DNA of 56,291 nucleotides from Bacteroidota bacterium (GTDB lineage Bacteria > Bacteroidota > Bacteroidia > UKL13-3): assembly GCA_947492885.1 (NCBI GenBank), contig CANLPK010000011.1, positions 1-56,291 of the forward strand, read 5' to 3'. The translations under genes and the position numbers were made by a program. This document shows, one piece after another, positions 34,451 through 42,818 of this stretch (within the stretch, counting starts at the first letter, position 1; each line of letters starts with the position of its first letter). Under the pieces are notes generated by a model. It was not told the origin of the DNA and searched no databases. It saw only the letters and a program-made list of their open reading frames with translations.

Positions 34451-37438
34451 TTATTTACCTTCTATTTCTTTAACTTTTTGAGAAGCAATTTCTTTCATGT
34501 TTGCATCCTCGGTATTATCAGCCACACTTTGATAGGTTGCTCGTGCTTGGAAGAAATCGCCTTGCGCAACATAGCTATCACCTAGTACGATAAACGATTT
34601 TTCAATCCAATAATCATAAGAAGCATATTGGTCGCTCATTTCAGTAACAGCTTTCTTACATTCTTTATAGTCCTTATTCATATAATGAATATAGGCCACA
34701 CTATATTTCGCTTCAGCGCCAATGATGGTTTTTGAAGCTTTTGCAACACTCACAAATTCGGACAAAGCTTTGCTCAATTCGTTGGTACTTAAATAAATTC
34801 GGCCTTGATATAAATGGGCTTCTGTTTTATTCTCGTTTGCTGCTTTATCGTAGTTAAGCACTTTCTTACAAGCGTCGAGGGTTTCTTGTTTCTTGCCTAA
34901 AATATTGGCGCAACGCATTTGACCCAAATAGCTAATCACCCGGTTTTCTGTGCTATTTGCAAATTTCTCCAGTTCAGTATAATATTGATATGCCTTATCA
35001 TAATTCTTATCGTTGAAGCTGATATAAGCGGCATTGCGATAACTCCTTTCTTGATAATCGGCCCGGTTGGTAGTCATTAAAAATTCATATGATCTCAATG
35101 CTTTATCGTACACCTTCTCTTTAAATGCACAATCGGCCAAATAGTAATTGGCCTTTACAATGAATACGCCATTTGGAAACTTCGTGATATAGTTATCAAA
35201 ATCGTTCATGCTCACTTTGCAATCATTTTTCTTCAAGCGGTTGATAGCAGATTCGTATACAATAGAGTCTTCTTGAGCGGTGCTGAAATCACCACCATTC
35301 AACGATTTCATATATTTAATCCATTCTTCTCCTTCTCCATTTCTGATATAAATATCTTCGATACCACTTAAGGCTTCTTTAGCATAATCCGATCCCGGAT
35401 ATTTCTCCACGACAATCTTATATTCATTCAATGCCTCCGTATTATTATTGATATTATGGTAGGCATTGGCCAAATTTAAATGTGATTTGGAGATCAGCGG
35501 ACTGTTTTTGAAATTGTCTATCAAGAACTCATACGCTTTGATAGCATTCTCAAATTGCCCTTGCTGGTTACGGCTATCAGCTATTTCGAAGATTGCATCG
35601 TCATTCAAATCGCTGCGAGGATATTCCTTCGCGATGCGCTTCATCGTATTTATTTTCTCTTCTAACTTATTCTGTAAACCTAAAATAATTCCTTTTTGAA
35701 ACAAGGCATAATCGGCCGAAGTCGATTGTTTTGAAATTACATAATCATAATGGTCGATGGCTTCATTGTATTCGCGCTGAATGAAATTACAATCGGCACT
35801 ACGCATATGAGCATCTAAATATATCTCGGGAGTTTTATCGTAATAGTTATCAATTTGAAGATATTGCTTAAACTTACTAGCGGCAGTTTCATAATCTTTC
35901 TTTTGGAAATAGCAATATGCTAAATTATAGTAAGAGTTATTGCCAAATACCGTGCGTTGCGCTTCTCCAATGGCTTGGAACCTTTTTATATTGGCAATGG
36001 CATCATCATATTTACTATTCTTATAATCGATTTCCGCTAAGTAGTAATAACAATATGCTTTGATGGTTTTGTCGTAGTCATAGTTCAACGACTTACGGAA
36101 ATATACCAAGGCATCTGAATAGTTTTTATCAGCAAATAATTCCTGTGCACGATAAAAGGTGAGTTTCTGATAAGCTTGTTTGAGTGCAAGATTCTTTGTT
36201 TTGATACTTTCAATCAAATCAATGGCTTCCTTATAGTTTTTTGTAGTGAGGAAAAGCTGACTCAACAAACCCTTTGCCTCATCATTATTTTCGCTATTCG
36301 GATAGTCGTTAATGAATTGTTGTAATGCCTTCACCGCATCGTTCTGATAAGAAGTTTCATAAGATAGCTTGGCATAATTAAACAATGATTTCTCTTTTAC
36401 TTTTAAATCGAAATCAGTTTTCGATGCATTCATAAAAGCAATTCGGGCACTTTCTTTTTTGTTTAACGCCAAAAAGCAATTCGCTAGAATATAGTTCACC
36501 GTTTGCGCCATTTCTGTATTGCCGCTGCTCACCTTACTCAATTCAGGATAGGCTTTTTCATATTCCTTATTTTTGAAATAGGTATACCCCAATTCGTAAT
36601 GATCCTCATCAATGAGTTCTATGCCACTTGCATGATGTTGTTCGAGTAATGGCTGTGCCTTTGCATAATCGCCTAATTGGTAATATGATTTTCCAACATA
36701 GGGAAGTATTTCCCGTTGTACTTTATCGTTGGTAATGGTATCGGCGTATTTAATTACATCGCGATATTTTTCCTGAGTATAATAAATTTGAGCGATGAAT
36801 ACTGGCACACTGGCTGCAAATTGTTTGTTATTATGCAATGGAATAAAGTACTTTAGGGCAGCATCATATTTCTTTTCTTTAAAATTGATATAGCCTAAAT
36901 AGTAGTTGGCGGGTGCATTGTACTTGTTCTTGGTATTGCTGAGCTGCTGAAAATAAGGCTTGGCTTTATTATAATCTTTCAATTGAAAATTGGCATACCC
37001 TCCCATAAATTTAAACTCCAGTCGTTGCTCTTCAGTTAGTTGGTCAACATCAGTGGTGCCAATATACTGTAAGGTTTTTTTCATATCCTTACTCTTGAAA
37101 TAGTAGCGTGCTTGATAAAATGCTGCCAATCCTATCTTCGGACTTTCGGGATAAGTTTCTTCAAAATGCTTTAATAGTTGCGGTGCATCTGCACGATCGA
37201 GTTCCAAGGCACATAATGCTTGATAAAATAAGGCATCTGTTTTTAAAACAATATCGGTTGTTTGGGTGGCTACTTCTGTAAAAAGTTCGTCGGCCGAACC
37301 ATATTTCTCCTTACTAAATAGCTCATCCGCATCGTGATATATTTTGAGGGCATCGGTATACAGAAGGGTTTTTTGGGCAAAGCTTGTTCCTATTAAAACA
37401 AGCTGTAAAAGGATTATTAAACTCAGGCGCTGCTTCAT
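34451..37438 (-). CDS. Large exported TPR protein
   Basis: The 995-residue protein has a signal peptide (to SFAQ) and then about 25 tetratricopeptide repeats covering nearly its full length. Typical motifs are YYLGYINFKEKKYDAALKYF, AYCYFQKKDYETAASKFKQYL and LNLANAYHNINNNTEALNEYK. It should lie in the periplasm or on the inner face of the outer membrane as a superhelical scaffold. It is the first gene of a two-gene operon with the barrel protein, so it may help assemble or load that barrel. Similarity to the TPR part of CpoB/YbgF is general to the repeat family. Confidence 0.9.
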   Translation of the reverse strand: MKQRLSLIILLQLVLIGTSFAQKTLLYTDALKIYHDADELFSKEKYGSADELFTEVATQTTDIVLKTDALFYQALCALELDRADAPQLLKHFEETYPESPKIGLAAFYQARYYFKSKDMKKTLQYIGTTDVDQLTEEQRLEFKFMGGYANFQLKDYNKAKPYFQQLSNTKNKYNAPANYYLGYINFKEKKYDAALKYFIPLHNNKQFAASVPVFIAQIYYTQEKYRDVIKYADTITNDKVQREILPYVGKSYYQLGDYAKAQPLLEQHHASGIELIDEDHYELGYTYFKNKEYEKAYPELSKVSSGNTEMAQTVNYILANCFLALNKKESARIAFMNASKTDFDLKVKEKSLFNYAKLSYETSYQNDAVKALQQFINDYPNSENNDEAKGLLSQLFLTTKNYKEAIDLIESIKTKNLALKQAYQKLTFYRAQELFADKNYSDALVYFRKSLNYDYDKTIKAYCYYYLAEIDYKNSKYDDAIANIKRFQAIGEAQRTVFGNNSYYNLAYCYFQKKDYETAASKFKQYLQIDNYYDKTPEIYLDAHMRSADCNFIQREYNEAIDHYDYVISKQSTSADYALFQKGIILGLQNKLEEKINTMKRIAKEYPRSDLNDDAIFEIADSRNQQGQFENAIKAYEFLIDNFKNSPLISKSHLNLANAYHNINNNTEALNEYKIVVEKYPGSDYAKEALSGIEDIYIRNGEGEEWIKYMKSLNGGDFSTAQEDSIVYESAINRLKKNDCKVSMNDFDNYITKFPNGVFIVKANYYLADCAFKEKVYDKALRSYEFLMTTNRADYQERSYRNAAYISFNDKNYDKAYQYYTELEKFANSTENRVISYLGQMRCANILGKKQETLDACKKVLNYDKAANENKTEAHLYQGRIYLSTNELSKALSEFVSVAKASKTIIGAEAKYSVAYIHYMNKDYKECKKAVTEMSDQYASYDYWIEKSFIVLGDSYVAQGDFFQARATYQSVADNTEDANMKEIASQKVKEIEGK

Positions 37439-37596
37439 GGTAATGTAATAACGAGATTACTTTCGAATTATTTTGTAAAGGTTAAAAATGCTGTAGATAT
37501 GCGAAAGAAGGCATCGGTTATATTTTGTGTTGATAAGCGCGGGTTTGTACACTAAAATATCCTTTACAAAAAGAGGGGCAATGCATTTTATTTTCT

Positions 37597-37604
37597 TAAT
37601 ATTG
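37597..37604 (+). promoter_or_regulatory. -7-like element before lpxA
   Basis: TAATATTG repeats the -7 variant seen at 10332 and 32325 and lies 19 bases before the ATG. No TTG was found at -33 spacing. Confidence 0.35.
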
Positions 37605-37623
37605 CAAACCAAAGTTATACTTC

Positions 37624-38406
37624 ATGAACCAACCTTTATCGTATGTAGATCCTCAAGCTAGAGTGGCAAAGAACGTTGTCATTGAACCCTTTGTGAATAT
37701 TGAAAAAAATGTAGTCATTGAGGATGGCACATGGATTGGTTCGCATGTCACCATTATGGAAGGCGCGCGAATAGGCAAAAACTGTAAGATTTTCCCGGGA
37801 GCGGTGATCTCAGCAATCCCTCAAGATTTGAAATTTGGCGGAGAGGACACCACCGCAGTCATAGGCGACAATACTACCATCAGAGAGTGTGTAACCATTA
37901 ACAGAGGCACCAACGAGCGCCAGAAAACTGTTATTGGGAATAACTGCCTGCTCATGGCTTATGTGCATGTAGCACACGATTGCGTGATTGGGAACAATTG
38001 CATTTTGGCCAATGCCGTGCAGTTGGCTGGTCATGTTACCATCGCCGACTGGGCTATCATTGGCGGTTTAACTGCTGTTCACCAGTTCGTTAATATCGGT
38101 TCTCATTCCATGGTTTCTGGTGGATCACTGGTACGTATGGATGTTCCGCCTTTTATCAAAGCGGCCCGCGAGCCATTAAGCTATGAAGGGGTAAATAGTA
38201 TTGGATTGCGCCGTCGTGGCTTCACCAGCGAAAAAATTGCTGAAATTCAAGAAATTTATAGAAACCTGTACTTGCGCAAACACAATACTTCCAAGGCATT
38301 GAAAATTATAGAAGCAGAAATGCCTACCTCTCCTGAACGCGACGAGATTATTAGTTTCATTCAGGATTCAAGCCGAGGAATTATGAAAGGCTATTCATTC
38401 AAATAA
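37624..38406 (+). CDS. lpxA: Acyl-ACP--UDP-N-acetylglucosamine O-acyltransferase
   Basis: The 260-residue enzyme catalyses the first step of lipid A synthesis, transfer of a hydroxyacyl chain to UDP-GlcNAc. It is a left-handed parallel beta-helix of hexapeptide repeats (VVIEPFVNIEKNVVIEDGTWIGSHVTI and similar), followed by an all-helical C-terminal domain. The catalytic His is His118 in HVAHDCVIGNN. The LpxA-typical AVHQFVNIGSHSMVSGGS and SYEGVNSIGLRRRGF segments are present. It heads an apparent operon with an ABC ATPase gene and a DUF3109 gene. Confidence 0.97.
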   Translation: MNQPLSYVDPQARVAKNVVIEPFVNIEKNVVIEDGTWIGSHVTIMEGARIGKNCKIFPGAVISAIPQDLKFGGEDTTAVIGDNTTIRECVTINRGTNERQKTVIGNNCLLMAYVHVAHDCVIGNNCILANAVQLAGHVTIADWAIIGGLTAVHQFVNIGSHSMVSGGSLVRMDVPPFIKAAREPLSYEGVNSIGLRRRGFTSEKIAEIQEIYRNLYLRKHNTSKALKIIEAEMPTSPERDEIISFIQDSSRGIMKGYSFK

Positions 38407-38426
38407 TATTATCGTACGGAGCAAAA

Positions 38427-39044
38427 ATGCTATATATAGAAGCAGAAAATCTGAGTAAAAAATTTTTGCGCCGCTTTGTTTTCAAAAATTTTAATTACCA
38501 ATTCACCCAAGGCAATGCCTATGCCGTAACCGGCTCTAATGGGAGTGGCAAGAGTACCTTATTGCAAATTCTATGCGGGTACATGATGCCTTCTCAAGGC
38601 AAAACAGTATTTCGCCATAACGATATGGTAGTCGACGAAGAACAACATTTCTCTTTTTGCAGTATGGCATCTCCGTTTATGGAACTCATCGAAGAGTATA
38701 CCGTAGCCGAGCATATTGTGTTTCACTCGAAACTTAAGCCCATGCTCATAAAAGATACCGAAGAAATTGTTACCACATTTCAATTAGAGAATGAAATGCA
38801 TAAACCCATCAAATACCTGAGTAGTGGTAATAAGCAACGGGTTAAACTGGCCTTGGCATTTTGTACCGATAGCGCAGTACTGATGGTAGATGAGCCTACG
38901 CAAAACCTGGATCAGCGTGGCGTGGATCTTTATTTAGGTGCAATAGAAAAATTTGCGAAAGATCGATTAGTCATTGTATCAAGCAATGATGCCCGTGAAT
39001 ATGGTTTCTGTAAGGAGGTGATTCGAATCGACGAATACAAATAA
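38427..39044 (+). CDS. ABC transporter ATP-binding protein
   Basis: The 205-residue single ATPase domain has Walker A GSNGSGKST (about residues 36-44), a Q-loop-like FCSMASPF, a divergent signature YLSSGNKQRVKLA in place of LSGGQ, and Walker B VLMVDEPTQNLD. No membrane subunit is encoded beside it. It lies 20 bases after lpxA and 12 bases before the DUF3109 gene. It could pair with a distant permease or act in lipid or haem-type export; its size and fold are like CcmA/EcsA-type subunits. The substrate is unknown. Confidence 0.88.
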   Translation: MLYIEAENLSKKFLRRFVFKNFNYQFTQGNAYAVTGSNGSGKSTLLQILCGYMMPSQGKTVFRHNDMVVDEEQHFSFCSMASPFMELIEEYTVAEHIVFHSKLKPMLIKDTEEIVTTFQLENEMHKPIKYLSSGNKQRVKLALAFCTDSAVLMVDEPTQNLDQRGVDLYLGAIEKFAKDRLVIVSSNDAREYGFCKEVIRIDEYK

Positions 39045-39056
39045 TTAATTTCAATT

Positions 39057-39629
39057 ATGTTAGAGTTAAGAGGTTATTTAATAAGTGAAGATGTAATCGA
39101 AAAAAATTTCGTTTGCAACCTCGATAAATGCAAGGGGGAATGCTGCAAAGCGGGTGATACCGGGGCTCCATTAGATGCCGATGAGCTGCCAGCAATGGAA
39201 AAAAATCTCAACGCGGTGATGCCGTACCTGCCTAAAAAATCACAGGATAAAATAAAGAAGGAAGGATTTTGGAAACGCGATGATGATTATGAGCTGGTAA
39301 CCAACTACCACGCAACAGGCGAATGTGTATTTGTATTTTATGATGAAAAAAAGGTCCTGAAATGTGCCTACGAAGAGGCCTACAATAAAGGTGAAATCGA
39401 CTGGAAAAAGCCCGTAAGCTGCCACCTGTATCCCATTCGTGTTGAGCGTTTGAAAAACTACACTGCCTTAAATTACCATAAATGGAAAATTTGTAGTGAT
39501 GCATGCAAACTTGGAAAGGAATTGCAAGTACCCATTTATAAATTTGTAAAAGATGGTATCGTGCGTAAGTTCGGAGAAGAATTTTATAACGAACTCGACG
39601 AGGTTGCCAAAGCCTGGGAAGCCCGTTAA
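39057..39629 (+). CDS. DUF3109 family protein (cysteine-rich, YkgJ-like)
   Basis: The 190-residue protein has a cysteine cluster at its N-terminus (VCNLDKCKGECCKAGDTGAPL), then ECVF, LKCAYEEA, SCHLYPIRV and ICSDACKLG. The eight or more conserved cysteines suggest metal or Fe-S binding, as proposed for the related YkgJ/CxxCxxCC proteins. Its biochemical role is unknown. It is the last gene of the lpxA-ABC operon and ends 22 bases before a convergent SRPBCC gene. Confidence 0.88.
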   Translation: MLELRGYLISEDVIEKNFVCNLDKCKGECCKAGDTGAPLDADELPAMEKNLNAVMPYLPKKSQDKIKKEGFWKRDDDYELVTNYHATGECVFVFYDEKKVLKCAYEEAYNKGEIDWKKPVSCHLYPIRVERLKNYTALNYHKWKICSDACKLGKELQVPIYKFVKDGIVRKFGEEFYNELDEVAKAWEAR

Positions 39630-39651
39630 ATAAGGCTATAACAAGACCTAC

Positions 39652-40104
39652 TTAATTCTCTATCATTTTTTTGATGGCTTCCAAAATTGGATTCCATCCT
39701 TCACCTCCATTATACGATTCCTGATAACGTCGTTCTCCATCTGCCACTGTACTATAATCGCCTTGTGTTACTGTGAGTGTAGTTACTCCTTGTTCTTCTT
39801 TTAAAATGTAACTAACCGTTAGGTAATTGGCTGGAATATCTTCCATGGTGGAGTTTGGATCGAATACCGTGTAAACCAATTTTTGATAGGGTGCAATTTC
39901 AACGATATGCCCTTTAACAAATACCATATCCTTTCCTTCATAATGCCCCCTCCATAATAGTTCGCTTCCTGGTTTCCAATCGGAAACTGTTTCGCATCCA
40001 AACATATAAATTTTGGTTTTTCCGGGATTTACCAATGCATCCCATACGATGGTTGCTACTGCGTTAAATGTAGTTGTGTTTGTAATAAATTTTGGGGTAC
40101 TCAT
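39652..40104 (-). CDS. SRPBCC / AHSA1-type START-like protein
   Basis: The 150-residue protein has the helix-grip fold of the AHSA1 (Aha1 C-terminal-like) branch. It opens TTTFNAVATIVWDALVNPGKTKIYMFG. The middle has GSELLWRGHYEGKDMVFVKGHIVEIAPYQKLVYTVFDP, and it ends in a long helix YQESYNGGEGWNPILEAIKKMIEN. Such proteins bind small hydrophobic ligands, but here none is predicted. It stands alone between converging and diverging units. Confidence 0.9.
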   Translation of the reverse strand: MSTPKFITNTTTFNAVATIVWDALVNPGKTKIYMFGCETVSDWKPGSELLWRGHYEGKDMVFVKGHIVEIAPYQKLVYTVFDPNSTMEDIPANYLTVSYILKEEQGVTTLTVTQGDYSTVADGERRYQESYNGGEGWNPILEAIKKMIEN

Positions 40105-40237
40105 AACAGGGTCAGGATTTTTTTTGCTTTTGAATCGTATGCAAAATAAATATAAAACTTCACTGGAGTATTACAATTTTGTACTTGATTTCTTCTCAAA
40201 AAAAGTGATAAAAAAAAGAAAATCTTAATTTCAAGTT

Positions 40238-40807
40238 TCACACGAAGCGCGCTACTTCTCTAACTTCACCCGCTTTCATATCGCCTAAATAAATATCGCC
40301 GATGCGTACTCGAAATAATCGAAGGGTTGGAAACCCAACAGCAGCAGTCATTTTGCGCACTTGCCTTATTTTTCCTTCGGTAAGTGTAATCGAAATCCAA
40401 CAGCTGGGTCCATGGCGGTCGTCACGAATGCGCTTGGTGCGTGGCGGAAAATCGGGAGGGGTGGGCACTCGAAATATTTTACACGGAAGGGTTTGATATT
40501 TATGGTTTCGAACACCAATTTCAACCCCATTTTGTAATTGTTCAATGGCATCATCAGTAATCAATCCATCAACCAAGGCATAGTATTCTTTCTCCATCGT
40601 TTTGCTTCGAATGATTTCACTCATCATGCCATCGGTGGTAAGCAGGAGGAGTCCTTCACTATCTTCATCCAGTCGGCCAATGGCCATGATACCTTCAGGG
40701 AAATCATGAAGTTCACCCAATAGCTTTTTCTTTTTCAGAACACATACAAACTGACTCAAATACCCGAAGGGCTTGTGAATCATGAAATGCCGATGGGTGG
40801 TGGACAT
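40238..40807 (-). CDS. rluE: rRNA large-subunit pseudouridine synthase E-like (RsuA/RluE family)
   Basis: The 189-residue enzyme has motif I IHKPFGYLSQF, the catalytic-Asp motif GRLDEDSEGLLLLTTDG (Asp near residue 43) and the C-terminal EGKIRQVRKMTAAVGFPTLRLFRVRIG. It lacks the N-terminal S4 domain of RsuA/RluB/RluF, which fits RluE, the enzyme making pseudouridine 2457 in E. coli 23S rRNA. The exact target site is inferred from this domain pattern. Single gene. Confidence 0.92.
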   Translation of the reverse strand: MSTTHRHFMIHKPFGYLSQFVCVLKKKKLLGELHDFPEGIMAIGRLDEDSEGLLLLTTDGMMSEIIRSKTMEKEYYALVDGLITDDAIEQLQNGVEIGVRNHKYQTLPCKIFRVPTPPDFPPRTKRIRDDRHGPSCWISITLTEGKIRQVRKMTAAVGFPTLRLFRVRIGDIYLGDMKAGEVREVARFV

Positions 40808-40902
40808 GAAAAATGGAGGAATAATTGTTTAGATATTGCTTACATAAGAAGCAATGAAAATGCGAATGCAATTATTGATGGTAATGTATGAAGAAGTGAA
40901 AT

Positions 40903-41112
40903 TTAGGCCTTCTTCACGAACATGGTTTTTAGTACCATCATTGTTTTCTCCACCTTTCCTTCAATTTCATGTTCGCTGTCGGTGAGTCGGATATTCTTTA
41001 CCACAGTGCCTTGCTTAATGCCTTTTGGGGTTCCTTTTACAGGCAATGATTTAATAATAATTACTGAATCGCCTTCGCTCAGAATGTTTCCGTTGCTATC
41101 TCTTACTTCCAT
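40903..41112 (-). CDS. YjdM (PhnA)-like protein lacking the zinc ribbon
   Basis: The 69-residue protein matches the C-terminal half of YjdM/PhnA-type proteins (VRDSNGNILSEGDSVIIIKSLPVKG...KIGTKVKNIRL-type core, ending FVKKA). The usual N-terminal CxxC...CxxC zinc ribbon is absent, and the ATG directly starts the beta-barrel part. It is the short form seen in many Bacteroidota. Despite the PhnA name, no phosphonate genes lie nearby, and the function is unknown. Confidence 0.88.
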   Translation of the reverse strand: MEVRDSNGNILSEGDSVIIIKSLPVKGTPKGIKQGTVVKNIRLTDSEHEIEGKVEKTMMVLKTMFVKKA

Positions 41113-41153
41113 AATGGTTGGGTTTTAAAGTACCAAAGGTATTGGAGGGAAAT

Positions 41154-41708
41154 TTATTTTGAGGTTTTTGTTTTCAACACATAGCTATACAAATCGGCTA
41201 TCAACGACTCTTTCTGGAATCCACGTTTTCTTTCTTCGGTTCTATGAAAACCAAAACTCTCCAATATTTTCCAGCTTGCGGTGTTTTTAGTAACCGCTGT
41301 TGCATTGATTATTTTAAGTTCCTGACTATCCAAAGCCTTTAAAATCAATAGTTCTACGGCTTTTTTAGTGAGTCCTTTGCCCCAATATTGGGGATGCAAA
41401 ATATACCATAACTCTGTGCTTCCGTCTTTGATTTCCTGTTGTTGCATACCGCATAATCCAATGGGTTGATGATTGCATAGAATACAAAAGGGGCCCATTT
41501 GCAAGGGTTCGCCTTGGTTTAAATTAATAAAGCCATGCAGAAACTCTTGAAATTTTTCTTTGGTATCATAAACCTTGAAATTGGTGTACTTCACTGTTTC
41601 TGCATCATTGAAAATAGGAAAGAGTGCCTCTGTATCGGTGAGTTGGGTTTCACGAATGCTCAGATTTACATAGCTACTCTCTGGATCAAACATAGAATTT
41701 TGTGACAC
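41154..41708 (-). CDS. GNAT N-acetyltransferase (RimJ/RimL type)
   Basis: The 184-residue protein has the GNAT fold. It begins with LSIRETQLTDTEALFPIFND. The acetyl-CoA-binding strand and loop are LWYILHPQYWGKGLTKKAVELLI (Q/RxxGxG/A site), followed by NAVTKNTASWKILESFGF. The RimJ/RimL-like layout suggests acetylation of an N-terminal amine or of a small molecule. Its start lies 4 bases after the stop of the S4 gene, so the two are co-transcribed. An ATG five codons in (MFDPES) is an alternative start. Confidence 0.9.
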   Translation of the reverse strand: MSQNSMFDPESSYVNLSIRETQLTDTEALFPIFNDAETVKYTNFKVYDTKEKFQEFLHGFINLNQGEPLQMGPFCILCNHQPIGLCGMQQQEIKDGSTELWYILHPQYWGKGLTKKAVELLILKALDSQELKIINATAVTKNTASWKILESFGFHRTEERKRGFQKESLIADLYSYVLKTKTSK

Positions 41709-41712
41709 TGAT

Positions 41713-41919
41713 TTAAACTATTTTTATTTTTTTATTTTCAAATTGAATGATATCTCCTGCAACCAATTTAGCTCGTTTGCGAAATTCTACTTCCCCATTG
41801 CGCTTGATATAACCTTCGGTGATGATCATCCCTGCTTGCCCTCCCGACTCCGCAATACCTTTGAGTTTAAGTAATGCCATCAATTCAATATATGCTCCTT
41901 TTAACTGGAATTCTTCCAT
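41713..41919 (-). CDS. S4-domain RNA-binding protein (YbcJ/RlbA-like)
   Basis: The 68-residue protein is a single S4 RNA-binding domain (YIELMALLKLKGIAESGGQAGMIITEGYIKRNGEV...VAGDIIQFENKKIKIV), as in YbcJ and Bacillus RlbA. It probably binds structured RNA such as rRNA. It is the first gene of a two-gene unit with the GNAT gene. A TATATTTG -7-like element on the same strand lies 118 bases upstream, at 42037-42044. Confidence 0.9.
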   Translation of the reverse strand: MEEFQLKGAYIELMALLKLKGIAESGGQAGMIITEGYIKRNGEVEFRKRAKLVAGDIIQFENKKIKIV

Positions 41920-42250
41920 AAAATAAATTCTAATTTACCGTTGTTATCGTTAAGGGTTTTTGTTTAATCGAAACATTTTATTTTCGATTTCTATTCAACT
42001 ATAAGTGCCAACCGCAGCTAACAATTGAACAGCAAACAAATATATTTAAATTCGGATATGCATTGCCGTGTAAATTATAAACATCGGGTATCTTTCAACG
42101 CATTTTTTATTGAATTATAAAAGGATTAAATGTATTAAATTCGTTCGCCAAACTGTATTCAAACACAACAGATGCTAACAAAATCCCTACTCAGAAATCA
42201 TCTCAAGTGTTCGCAAATTATTAAACAAATCGAGGGATTAAATTATATAA
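41920..42250. other. 331-base AT-rich intergenic region between divergent genes
   Basis: No gene, tRNA or terminator is recognisable. The region separates the S4 gene and the second GNAT gene, which point away from each other, so it must hold both promoters. The only match is the minus-strand TATATTTG at 42037-42044. No plus-strand promoter with correct spacing was found. Confidence 0.5.
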
Positions 42251-42793
42251 ATGATTAAACAAATTGAAACCGACCGACTCATTTTAAGAGCCTTTCTTCC
42301 CACCGATGATGAAGCCATGTTTGAGTTGGACTCCAACCCCGAGGTGCATAAATACTTGGGCAACGACCCAGTGAAAACCATCGATCAATCGAGGGAAGTG
42401 ATAAAAAAAGTGCAACAACAATATTTAGATAACGGCATCGGTCGCTGGGCTGCTATTGAGAAATCGTCGGGTGCCTTTATTGGCTGGAGTGGTTTGAAAT
42501 TAAATACAGAAATGGAAAACAATCAAATCAATTTCTACGATGTAGGGTATCGTTTAATTCCAAAATATTGGGGCAAAGGCTATGCTACCGAATCGGCCAA
42601 AGCAGCTATTAAATATGGGTTTGAAGAGCTGCACCTTGCGGAAATAATTGGCACCGTGAACATCGAAAATATTGCATCGAGAAAGGCATTGGAGAAATGC
42701 GGATTACACTATGTGGAATCATTTCAATGGCATGATATTCCTTGCGATTGGCTGAAAATAACTAGGGAAGAGTGGTTACAAAATCACAAGTAA
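42251..42793 (+). CDS. GNAT N-acetyltransferase
   Basis: The 180-residue protein is a RimJ/RimL-type acetyltransferase. It begins IETDRLILRAFLPTDDEAMFELDSNPEV. The acetyl-CoA site is YRLIPKYWGKGYATESAKAAIKYGF, followed by NIENIASRKALEKCGLHYVE. It stands alone and is convergent with the dnaE2-like gene 25 bases downstream. The acceptor substrate cannot be predicted from sequence. Confidence 0.92.
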   Translation: MIKQIETDRLILRAFLPTDDEAMFELDSNPEVHKYLGNDPVKTIDQSREVIKKVQQQYLDNGIGRWAAIEKSSGAFIGWSGLKLNTEMENNQINFYDVGYRLIPKYWGKGYATESAKAAIKYGFEELHLAEIIGTVNIENIASRKALEKCGLHYVESFQWHDIPCDWLKITREEWLQNHK

Positions 42794-42818
42794 ATACCTT
42801 GGTAATCATATGTAACAA

